Positions 1 through 7,008 of a DNA stretch of 20,261 nt are shown here, one piece after another; position 1 is the stretch's first letter; each line of letters starts with the position of its first letter. The stretch covers positions 1-20,261 of the forward strand of contig CAZFIM010000044.1 of the NCBI GenBank assembly GCA_964519615.1, read 5' to 3'. The stretch comes from CAZFIM01 sp964519615 (lineage in GTDB: Bacteria; Chloroflexota; Dehalococcoidia; GIF9; UBA5629). The notes below the pieces were generated by a model, which was not told the origin of the DNA, searched no databases, and worked only from the letters and a program-made list of their open reading frames with translations. Both the position numbers and the translations under genes were made by a program.

Positions 1-554
1 TATTATCTGCCGATATGCTGCCGATATATTACGTGGCGCACACTGCCTGCTTCAGGCGTGAGAAAATGGCGGCGGGCAAGGATACACGCGGTATTAAAAG
101 AGGTCATCAATTCGATAAGGTCGAGCTGTACAAATTCACCACACCGGAAACATCCATGGATGAACTGGATACACTGCGCACCTGCGCCGAAGAGGTATGC
201 CGTCGGCTTGACATTCCCTACCGTGTGATAATGCTCTGTACCGGCGATATCGGGTTTGCATCCATCAAATCCTTCGATCTTGAGATGTGGGCCCCCGGAT
301 GTAAAGAATGGCTTGAGGTGAGTTCATGCAGCAACTGCGGAGATTTTCAAGCCAGACGGGCCAATATACGCTACCGCCCTGAGCCCGGAGCAAAACCTGC
401 CTTTGTTCATACGTTGAACGGTTCGGGGCTTGCACTGCCGCGGGTAGTGATATCCATACTGGAAAACTACCAGCGTCAGGACGGGACCATTGCCGTTCCT
501 GACGTGCTTCAGTCCTATATAGGTACCGATACCATCGGGAAGCCCTTGGTATAA
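1..554 (+). CDS. serS: Seryl-tRNA synthetase, C-terminal part (5' end outside the window)
   Basis: This enzyme charges tRNA-Ser with serine in the cytoplasm. The frame is open from base 3, with no in-window start needed, so the gene enters from the left. About 184 residues are visible, roughly the last 40 percent of a typical SerRS. The class II motif 2 region reads FRREKMAAGKDTRG followed by HQFDKVELYKF. The stretch SSCSNCGDFQARRANIRYR is the usual serine/adenylate-binding SSCSN..DFQARR segment, and motif 3 is HTLNGSGLALPRVV. The ATP-site and motif 3 residues are all present, so the gene looks functional. In many SerRS the residues after SSCSN are FE; here they are CG, a small variation. It ends in TAA inside a hairpin. 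A tRNA-Ser gene lies about 10.6 kb downstream, but nothing links the two. Confidence 0.95.
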   Translation, partial: LSADMLPIYYVAHTACFRREKMAAGKDTRGIKRGHQFDKVELYKFTTPETSMDELDTLRTCAEEVCRRLDIPYRVIMLCTGDIGFASIKSFDLEMWAPGCKEWLEVSSCSNCGDFQARRANIRYRPEPGAKPAFVHTLNGSGLALPRVVISILENYQRQDGTIAVPDVLQSYIGTDTIGKPLV

Positions 555-563
555 GGCCTTCCC
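537..563 (+). terminator. Hairpin spanning the serS stop codon, possible terminator
   Basis: GGGAAG (537-542) pairs with CTTCCC (558-563). After a C/C mismatch, CCTT (544-547) pairs with AAGG (553-556) around the loop GGTAT. The TAA stop (552-554) falls in the loop and inner stem. No clear run of T follows, so termination is only a possibility. Confidence 0.35.
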
Positions 564-968
564 TGACAACCCTTTGTATCCGATTACAGTGACAAAAACG
601 CCCGTGAACATGCATTCATACCGGCATGATAATACGGCGGTCAATTCATAGTCCCCATAGAGAACTGCAACTTTGTAAACAATCGTATTCTTCGTATTAT
701 GTATTATTGGCGGATCATGTGGTATTATTGAATGTAAGAAACTTATTAATTCCCACATATGTCAGTAATGGCTGTACAAAACTTAAAAAGGCTGTTACCA
801 TGCAGGTAAGAACATCTGCAGCAGAACAGGAAGAATACGGAAATCGAGAAAGCATCTAGATTTCAGGAAAATGGAATTTATACACTATCAGGGGGTTAGC
901 GGGAAGCCTGCAGCAAGTAAATATCATTCAAAACGGGGTTGCATTATTATATACGGAGTAATAGTTCG
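564..968. other. Intergenic region, about 400 bp, no convincing gene
   Basis: This stretch separates serS from the first zinc-ribbon/thioredoxin gene. It is AT-rich in the middle (about 670-760). A 77-codon open frame at 626-859 has no ribosome binding site, low-complexity composition and no recognisable motif, so I do not call it. TTGTAA (674-679) followed 16 bp later by TATTAT is a weak promoter-like pair. I see no repeat or RNA gene here. Confidence 0.5.
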
Positions 969-3239
969 ATGTCTCCGATGAATCCATTCCCCAGGTATCA
1001 CTCCGTTCCTGAAAGTCCTCGCCGCACGGGAACCGGCTATATACCGGGAGCTTCATCCCGGAGCGGGGAAAATATTTCTTCCTGTCCCCACTGCCGCATC
1101 GCGATACGGGCAAGCGATAAACACTGTCCCAATTGCGGATGGCTGCTGGGCAATAATGGCTCACCCGGTCAGGCGGAACCTTCGGGACGCATAAAAGATG
1201 AATTTCCCTCCATTCCCCCACAGCCGCGCAGCGAGCCTTCTTACAGACCGGCGTCATCATATACACCTGCAGAAGAAAGCACCTACAGCTGCCCAATCTG
1301 TAAAGCGTCGAACAATTTTAAATCCGGCCGTTGCCTGAAATGCGGCTATATAGGAATTATGGTATCCGGCGGACCTGCACAACCTGCCAATGAGAGTAAA
1401 ACTTTTACACCATCCGGTAAAACCGCTTCCGGGAGCATCTATCATCAACAGACTGTAAAACCTGAGGAACTCGTGCAAACAGCCTCCACCGTTTTCCCTG
1501 CTTTCAAGCCATCAGTTGAAAGACAACCTGAAGCTCCTCCGGTACAGCAGCACTCAGAGAACATATCGCCTGCTGAAAAAACGGCCGCAAGCAGCCCTCA
1601 TAGGCCGCCGCGGTTCGATGATGAAAATAAAACATTCGCTGTGCATACGCCCACTACCTGGCCAGGTGATATTACGGCATTATACCGGCAGAAACCGGCG
1701 GATGTTAAAAGGGATATCCCTGTCATGCCGGCCGGGCAGCATAATAAAGACGAAATGTCAGCAATGCAAAAAACTGAAACCCCTCCCCCCTCTTCATCAA
1801 GGTTGAAAGGCGGGATAAAGGTATCACTGGGCCCGGTTGTACCTGCTTCATCCGTCCCTGCCCCTCCCCCTCCACGTCCATTTATGAAAACGGAGCCTAT
1901 CGAAAGCACCGCAGCAGGACAAAAGCATGGTCCATTCAGCGACCCGGTGCGCTCCGGTGAACCTTATATCAACAGAAGCATTGAGAAGGAAAGGATACCT
2001 GCGTCAGCACCGATATCTGATAAAAGGTCATTTGCTTTCGAGGGCGGCCCCGCTGTCTCTCCCTGGAAAGGCAGCAGCGGCACGGACAGATCACCGGCTG
2101 TTCCTGTTCTGCCTGTGCTAAGAGCGCTGGGTTTGGTGGCGGTGTTCGGGCTAATCATATTCGGTATTGTGCGATATGCAGTACCATGGGTTAAGTCCGC
2201 GGACATGTTCTCCGCCGCGAGTGCTCCTGCAACTGCACTGCTGACAATAGAAAACGTCTCCACATTTTCCGTAACGGACTCATCCGCTGTGATAACATGG
2301 GAGACCAGCGAACAATCCACCGGACAGGTGGCCTACGGCGTTTCGACCGATTATGAAAATACAACTCCATTGAACGATGAGCTGTCAACCAGCCATCAGG
2401 TCACTCTTACCGGTCTTGAGCCGGAGACGACTTATTATTATATGGTGGAATCGGTCAGCACAGCGGGACAGACGAAAACCATCACAAATCAATCATTTAC
2501 AACGATAGCTATGATCGATAGTACGCCGCCGCATATCTTAGACGTTATATATACTGATATCAGTGATATCAGTGCGGTTATCGAATGGACCACCGATGAG
2601 GCAGCAACGGGACAGGTAGCTTACGGCACATCTACCGACTACGGCCAGATCACAGAGTTAAACGAGGAACTCACAACCGCTCACTCAGTTACTATCCGGG
2701 GGCTTGAGCCGGAGACAAGCTACTATTTCAAGATACTGTCTTGCGATGCCAACCAGAATGAAGCATCTCATCAGGCTGCACAATCAATCACGACTGCGCA
2801 AGCCATCCCGGTGGGTATTGAAGCAGGTTGCAGGGCGCCGGATTTCACCCTTACCACATATGACGGAGACAGTATTACTTTAAGCGACTATCGAGGGAAG
2901 ATCGTCCTTCTGAATTTCTGGGCGCTTTCATGCGGCCCCTGTAAAGCGGAGATGCCTTTTTTGCAAGCCGCACATGAGAACCAGGCTGCAAGCGGCCTGG
3001 CGGTGATAGCAGTTAATCCCAGCGACAGTACGATACTTATAGAAAAATTCGTACAGGAGAACGGCCTCACATTCCCTATTCCGCGGGACCAGACCAGGCA
3101 AACTGCAAAAGCCTACAGTATAACAGCGATTCCTCGCACCTTCTTTATTGACACAAAAGGCATTATCCGCAAGGTCCAGACAGGACGTTTCAAGAGCGAG
3201 GCAGATATAGAAAAAATACTGAATTCCTATGACTGGTAA
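969..3239 (+). CDS. Membrane protein: two zinc ribbons, one TM segment, two Fn3-like domains, TlpA thioredoxin domain
   Basis: The protein is 756 residues from ATG 969, which has GGAG at 955-958 ten bases upstream. An in-frame TTG at 939 has no properly spaced site. Two zinc ribbons come first (C39/C42/C53/C56 and C108/C111/C122/C125), then a long Pro/Ser-rich linker (about 130-380) and one hydrophobic segment (about 386-405). Two Fn3-like repeats follow (about 424-512 and 518-608), closely similar and each carrying GQVAYG.STDY and GLEPET.YY. The C-terminus (about 616-756) is a TlpA/AhpC-type thioredoxin fold with APDFTL, NFWALSCGPCK (C655/C658) and the cis-proline motif AIPRTFF. Known topology rules suggest cytoplasmic ribbons and an external thioredoxin domain that reduces or exchanges protein thiols; the partner is unknown. 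Serine replaces the usual Trp before CxxC. A paralogue lies at 3999-5840, and both proteins end in SYDW. Confidence 0.85.
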   Translation: MSPMNPFPRYHSVPESPRRTGTGYIPGASSRSGENISSCPHCRIAIRASDKHCPNCGWLLGNNGSPGQAEPSGRIKDEFPSIPPQPRSEPSYRPASSYTPAEESTYSCPICKASNNFKSGRCLKCGYIGIMVSGGPAQPANESKTFTPSGKTASGSIYHQQTVKPEELVQTASTVFPAFKPSVERQPEAPPVQQHSENISPAEKTAASSPHRPPRFDDENKTFAVHTPTTWPGDITALYRQKPADVKRDIPVMPAGQHNKDEMSAMQKTETPPPSSSRLKGGIKVSLGPVVPASSVPAPPPPRPFMKTEPIESTAAGQKHGPFSDPVRSGEPYINRSIEKERIPASAPISDKRSFAFEGGPAVSPWKGSSGTDRSPAVPVLPVLRALGLVAVFGLIIFGIVRYAVPWVKSADMFSAASAPATALLTIENVSTFSVTDSSAVITWETSEQSTGQVAYGVSTDYENTTPLNDELSTSHQVTLTGLEPETTYYYMVESVSTAGQTKTITNQSFTTIAMIDSTPPHILDVIYTDISDISAVIEWTTDEAATGQVAYGTSTDYGQITELNEELTTAHSVTIRGLEPETSYYFKILSCDANQNEASHQAAQSITTAQAIPVGIEAGCRAPDFTLTTYDGDSITLSDYRGKIVLLNFWALSCGPCKAEMPFLQAAHENQAASGLAVIAVNPSDSTILIEKFVQENGLTFPIPRDQTRQTAKAYSITAIPRTFFIDTKGIIRKVQTGRFKSEADIEKILNSYDW

Positions 3240-3288
3240 TGGCAAAGTCCCTTCCTTTTTAGATGCAAAATCGTCATACGGTATCATG

Positions 3289-3326
3289 CCCCGGCAGTGC
3301 AGCGGCACATCTGCAGATCACTGGGG
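3289..3326 (+). terminator. Imperfect hairpin downstream of the first thioredoxin gene
   Basis: CAGTG (3295-3299) pairs with CACTG (3319-3323), and CCC (3290-3292) pairs with GGG (3324-3326) across a GG bulge. The loop is long and contains further short complementary runs. It lies about 50 bases after the stop codon. No T tract follows, so a terminator role is only possible. Confidence 0.25.
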
Positions 3327-3486
3327 AAATAAACTTCCGGCGGTATTGCCCGTATTTATTAATAAACAGGTCATATGATATTATTGTATAAATAGTAATT
3401 AACAGATGCGCATACGTGCAACTGTGAGCGGCTATGTGCATTCGGTTGACGTCTCCATACGCTGCGAGTTATACAACAAGGCACTC

Positions 3487-3852
3487 ATGAGTATAAAATG
3501 CAACAAATGCGGATTTGAGAATGCGGACGGCATGCGTTTCTGCATTACCTGCGGTGCAAGGTTGAGCAGCCCCTGTCCCGAGTGCGGGGCGCTCGTCCCT
3601 CCCGATTCGCGCTACTGTCCATCCTGCGCATGTCTCTGCGGAGAAGGGAGATTCGGAAAAACGCAGCATAAAATCGAGGCAACCAGTCAGACGATACCCT
3701 GCCCCAAGTGCGGTACTGCAGTGCCTTCCGGTCGCCGCTTCTGCATAGCATGTGGGAATAAACTTGAAATACCCTGCCCCAAATGCGGATCGCCGCTCGA
3801 TCTGGTAACCCGCTATTGCGCCAAATGCGGATATATCGCAGCCATACAATGA
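3487..3852 (+). CDS. Small protein made of four zinc ribbons
   Basis: From ATG 3487 (AAGG at 3478-3481, five bases upstream) the product is 121 residues and almost nothing but double-CxxC modules: C5/C8/C19/C22, C30/C33/C44/C47, C72/C75/C86/C89 and C97/C100/C111/C114. Each has the form CxxCG...RxCxxCG typical of DZANK/zinc-ribbon families. An upstream ATG at 3406 would add 27 residues with no ribbon character, so I prefer 3487. There is no membrane segment, so it should be a soluble cytoplasmic zinc protein. It lies between two membrane proteins whose N-termini carry the same kind of ribbon, which suggests a shared process or ribbon-mediated interaction (inference). Ribbons of this kind often mediate protein or nucleic-acid contacts, and the exact role cannot be told from sequence. 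Confidence 0.8.
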   Translation: MSIKCNKCGFENADGMRFCITCGARLSSPCPECGALVPPDSRYCPSCACLCGEGRFGKTQHKIEATSQTIPCPKCGTAVPSGRRFCIACGNKLEIPCPKCGSPLDLVTRYCAKCGYIAAIQ

Positions 3853-3857
3853 GCACA

Positions 3858-3980
3858 ATGGAAAGCTATTACAGGGATATCTGAAGGCGTATACGCCGTG
3901 CCTTTGGCATCACGGAAGAGGAAGTTGTACTTATCAGCGTAAAGTACTATGCTAATGTATCGCTTTATGAGAAACAATAA
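3858..3980 (+). pseudogene. Possible 40-codon reading frame interrupted by one TGA
   Basis: ATG 3858 starts six bases after the TGA of the ribbon gene. The frame runs MESYYRDI, then TGA (3882-3884), then RRIRRAFGITEEEVV and on to TAA at 3978-3980, just before the AGGGAG site of the next gene. The position and protein-like composition (basic helix, then an acidic, hydrophobic stretch) fit a small operon gene carrying a nonsense mutation. No good ribosome binding site precedes the ATG, and I know no family match. It could equally be chance spacer sequence. Confidence 0.22.
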
Positions 3981-3998
3981 TCAGGGAGTTACAGCAGA

Positions 3999-5840
3999 GT
4001 GCAGGTAGGACCACGAATAGTCTTTTGTCCCAATTGCAGCGCGCAGAAAAGCCCCGAAGAAACATACTGTCCCAATTGCGGCGCGAGGTCATGCCCCAAC
4101 GGGCATATAATGAGCAGCAACTCCCGTATATGTACGCAGTGCGGATGGGAAGATCGTGCGTTTAAGCCGCAGCGGGAACGGCCGGTCAGCGCCGGTATAC
4201 CTGTGAGCCCGCCCCCGCCGCACGCGGCAGCAGCGTTCACCTGCCCTGTTTGCCACTCCAGAAGTGGTATTTCCCACGGACGCTGCAACAACTGCGGTAA
4301 TCTCATTGAATCTGCAAACTACGGAGAGCAAACAACAGCTTTTGACTCCGCACCGGTTGCAGGACAGGAACAGTTCAGGGTACGGCAGCAGCATCCCGGA
4401 ACCCATGATGCCAAATTATCATATGCCTGTCCAAGATGCACAGCAAGACTTGATCCCTCTTCCGGACGCTGCCCTAACTGCGGTTACATGGGATCAATGG
4501 AATACAGCATACCGCATTCACAGTCTACGTTCATTCCGCCGCCGCCGAAATCAGCACCGCCTCCGACCCAGCACACCGTTCCGGCGCAGCATTATCATAG
4601 AACAGACAGTGTCTCCTCCAAAACGTGCCCCAATTGCCAGGCAAACATATCCTCCGATTCACGCATTTGCCCTTATTGCGGCGGCTACTGCGGCACCGGA
4701 CGCAAAATGTTCTCCGGTGCCGAGAAGAAAAGCACTCTGGAACGGGCTTATGAGGCTGCCGCCTATGGAGGGGCATCATCATCTTTTGTGCCGCCGCCGC
4801 AGACAGCGGGATATTATCCCGAACGCACTGAACAGGTACCCGGCATGGCCGGCCGTATACCTGTCGAAGATAGGATGCAGCCCCGTGGCAAGAAGAAACG
4901 GAAAGAAAAAGAGCCCAAAGAACTTAAGGAGCCAGGGGAGGGCTCCGGGAAGAGAAGGTTCCCGTTGGGCTTGCTGATAGCAGTTATCATAGTCGCTGTT
5001 GCACTGGTAGGTATGGTTATTTTTGTCCTTATCCAGGAACTCAGCTCTCCCAGTATGCCTGCTGCCACTACCGGGCCCAGCAGCTCCGGCAGCGATACCC
5101 TCGCCCCGATCATTTCCAATATCCAGGTGACGGACATAAAGGATACCAGCGCGGTGGTCAAGTGGAACACCGATGAACGCGCTACCAGCGAAGTGCAGCT
5201 CTGTGATGAAGGTGATATGTGTATTTTTGCCAATAATGACAGCCTGGTTAAAGAGCATTCTCTCAAGGTGCCCAATCTGACCAAGGGAATGGAGTATCAC
5301 GTAACCGTAAGGTCCTTAGACGCAGCCGGCAACGAAGAGACGGTCGAGTGGAATAGCACTTTCACAACCGGGGGTCAGGCAGAAACAGGCGGCGAGCAAG
5401 CGACCATAGGATTCAAGGTTGGCCAGCAGGCCCCTGATTTTTCCCTCAATAATCTCGACGATGTGCTGACCAATTTGTACGATTACCGCGGGAAAATAGT
5501 TATATTGAATTTCTGGCAGACCACATGCGGCCCCTGTATGGAAGAGCTACCCTATATGGAAGAGGTCTATTCGAACTGGACTGGCGCCACAAACCTGGAG
5601 GTAATTGCTGTCAACGTGGGAGATCACGTCTTGGAAGTTCATGACGTGATAGACCCCTACAATTTTTCCTTTACAATCCTGTTGGATACTGAAAAAAGCG
5701 TATCGGGCTCGTACGGTGCCGCATCAGCGGTTCCGATAACATACCTCATAGACCCGGAAGGAATCATCCGCGAAGTCAAGATAGGATCGTTCGATACTCT
5801 GAACGAACTGGAAGAGACCCTGGATTCGTACGACTGGTAA
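3999..5840 (+). CDS. Membrane protein: five zinc ribbons, one TM segment, one Fn3-like domain, TlpA thioredoxin domain
   Basis: The start is GTG 3999 with AGGGAG (3983-3988) ten bases upstream, giving 613 residues. Ribbons sit at C10/C13/C24/C27, a variant C32/H36/C45/C48, C82/C85/C96/C99, C144/C147/C158/C161 and C210/C213/C224/C227, separated by proline-rich linkers. A very basic patch (RGKKKRKEKE, about 296-305) and KRR precede one transmembrane segment (about 323-345), which fits a cytoplasmic N-terminus under the positive-inside rule. Outside come one Fn3-like domain (about 367-457) and a TlpA/ResA-type thioredoxin domain (about 470-613) with QAPDFSL, NFWQTTCGPC (C510/C513) and AVPITYL. 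Thr replaces the Trp usual before CxxC. It is a paralogue of the protein at 969-3239, with fewer Fn3 units, more ribbons and the same SYDW end. An external disulfide reductase or redox-sensing role is likely but unproven. Confidence 0.85.
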   Translation: MQVGPRIVFCPNCSAQKSPEETYCPNCGARSCPNGHIMSSNSRICTQCGWEDRAFKPQRERPVSAGIPVSPPPPHAAAAFTCPVCHSRSGISHGRCNNCGNLIESANYGEQTTAFDSAPVAGQEQFRVRQQHPGTHDAKLSYACPRCTARLDPSSGRCPNCGYMGSMEYSIPHSQSTFIPPPPKSAPPPTQHTVPAQHYHRTDSVSSKTCPNCQANISSDSRICPYCGGYCGTGRKMFSGAEKKSTLERAYEAAAYGGASSSFVPPPQTAGYYPERTEQVPGMAGRIPVEDRMQPRGKKKRKEKEPKELKEPGEGSGKRRFPLGLLIAVIIVAVALVGMVIFVLIQELSSPSMPAATTGPSSSGSDTLAPIISNIQVTDIKDTSAVVKWNTDERATSEVQLCDEGDMCIFANNDSLVKEHSLKVPNLTKGMEYHVTVRSLDAAGNEETVEWNSTFTTGGQAETGGEQATIGFKVGQQAPDFSLNNLDDVLTNLYDYRGKIVILNFWQTTCGPCMEELPYMEEVYSNWTGATNLEVIAVNVGDHVLEVHDVIDPYNFSFTILLDTEKSVSGSYGAASAVPITYLIDPEGIIREVKIGSFDTLNELEETLDSYDW

Positions 5841-5865
5841 CATCGGTTTCTTGCATTGTTCACCC

Positions 5866-5914
5866 CAGGGCTTTTGGCTATTTAAAGTTATTCTATTAAG
5901 AATACGTAGCCCTG
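5866..5914 (+). other. Nested inverted repeats after the thioredoxin cluster
   Basis: The outer arms CAGGGCT (5866-5872) and AGCCCTG (5908-5914) are perfect complements. Between them TATTCT (5889-5894) and AGAATA (5899-5904) form a second perfect hairpin with loop ATTA. This could be a transcription end or processing structure. No T run follows. Confidence 0.35.
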
Positions 5915-6005
5915 AAATGTGATCATGCCATATTACGGTTTTTTCTGCAGCACCTTACCGAAAGTGATACAATTGGTTACGTTTTAATGCTGGATTTTAG
6001 AGATT

Positions 6006-6818
6006 ATGATCCCGGCAGGTAATGAAATGGCGTTTTCTCAATTGCTTCTTGTAAAAATACCAACCGTCCCTCTGGGAATAATCATCATAGCCCTTGCGGT
6101 TGTTATTGCTGCCGGAGGATTACTACTGGTACGGCGCTTTACCCGCATCGAGCGTATGAAGCTGCATCATGATATTGCCGGGCCGATATTTGCCACCGCC
6201 GGTGTTATTTACGCTGTTTTGCTTGCTTTCGCGGTTGTCATTGTCTGGCAGAATTTTAATGACACACAAACAGATGTAATTTCGGAAGCTACCCATTGTG
6301 CCGACCTGTACCGTGATGCCGAAGCTTTCCCTGAGCCCAGGAAAAGCCAGATCAGGGCAGCTATCAACACATATGTGAAAGCTGTGATCGAAGATGAATG
6401 GCCTAAGCTGGCAGAAGGGGAACAGAGCAAAGTCGCAGACGAACTTTTTTCACGGGTATGGGACTGCTATCTTGGCTACGAGCCGCAATCTGAATCCGAA
6501 AAGATTTTTTTCAGCGAGAGCGTAAGCAAATTGAATCAAGCCGGAGAGTTGAGAATGCAGCGCATCGGTGACGCAGGCTCAGGTATACACCCCATATTAT
6601 GGGTGGTTCTTTTAGCGGGAGGAGTGATAACAATCATTTTTACCTTCTTTTTCGGCACTGAAAATGTGCGGCCTCACATTATTATGAGCGCCTTATGTGC
6701 AGCACTGATTGCCTTGATGCTGTTTATTACCCTTGTGCTGGACTATCCCTTTACGGGCGAACTGAGCATAAAGCCCGATGCGTTTAATGCAGTAATACAC
6801 ATTATTGAAGGTAGTTAA
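6006..6818 (+). CDS. DUF4239 (bestrophin-like) membrane protein
   Basis: The protein has 270 residues and four predicted membrane segments at about 23-43, 60-81, 196-217 and 223-247. A soluble helical region of roughly 110 residues separates the second and third. The HHDIAGPIFATAGVIYAVLL stretch followed by WQNFNDTQTDVISEA is the hallmark of DUF4239 proteins, which are related in pattern to bestrophin-like channels; no substrate is established. ATG 6027 (residue 8), with CAGG seven bases upstream, is a competing start and arguably better placed for translation than 6006. A TGATACAAT extended -10 motif ends at 5973, about 33 bases upstream, but lacks a good -35. The gene appears to stand alone, with a gap of about 190 bp to the next gene. 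Confidence 0.8.
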   Translation: MIPAGNEMAFSQLLLVKIPTVPLGIIIIALAVVIAAGGLLLVRRFTRIERMKLHHDIAGPIFATAGVIYAVLLAFAVVIVWQNFNDTQTDVISEATHCADLYRDAEAFPEPRKSQIRAAINTYVKAVIEDEWPKLAEGEQSKVADELFSRVWDCYLGYEPQSESEKIFFSESVSKLNQAGELRMQRIGDAGSGIHPILWVVLLAGGVITIIFTFFFGTENVRPHIIMSALCAALIALMLFITLVLDYPFTGELSIKPDAFNAVIHIIEGS

Positions 6819-6863
6819 AATCCCGAAGATATCTTGATGGGTACCTTTGTAAATAAACCTGCT

Positions 6864-6893
6864 TTGCTAAGGCAATAACAAAGGGGCTATAAT
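6864..6893 (+). promoter_or_regulatory. Sigma-70-type promoter for the MFS transporter gene
   Basis: TTGCTA (6864-6869) and a perfect TATAAT (6888-6893) are 18 bp apart. Transcription would start near 6900, leaving a leader of about 110 bases before ATG 7009. I did not identify a known riboswitch in that leader. Confidence 0.55.
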
Positions 6894-7008
6894 CTGATAA
6901 TGTCTGGCGGTGCCTTAAACAGCGTACCGAACTTTTTTCCGCGATAACCTTGGCTCTCTTATTAGCATCATTCCAGGTATCTGTTCAAGGCAGTGTAAAA
7001 GATACGGT

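Noticed and set aside
626..859. 77-codon open frame after serS
   Set aside because: No ribosome binding site, no recognisable motif, and a composition unlike the neighbouring genes.
2551..2572. Tandem GATATCAGT copies as a DNA repeat element
   Set aside because: They encode DIS-DIS in the Fn3 domain, a local coding repeat only.
4264..4977. 237-codon open frame on the plus strand
   Set aside because: It lies wholly inside the five-ribbon thioredoxin gene in another frame. The Cys and Pro codons of the real gene explain its openness.
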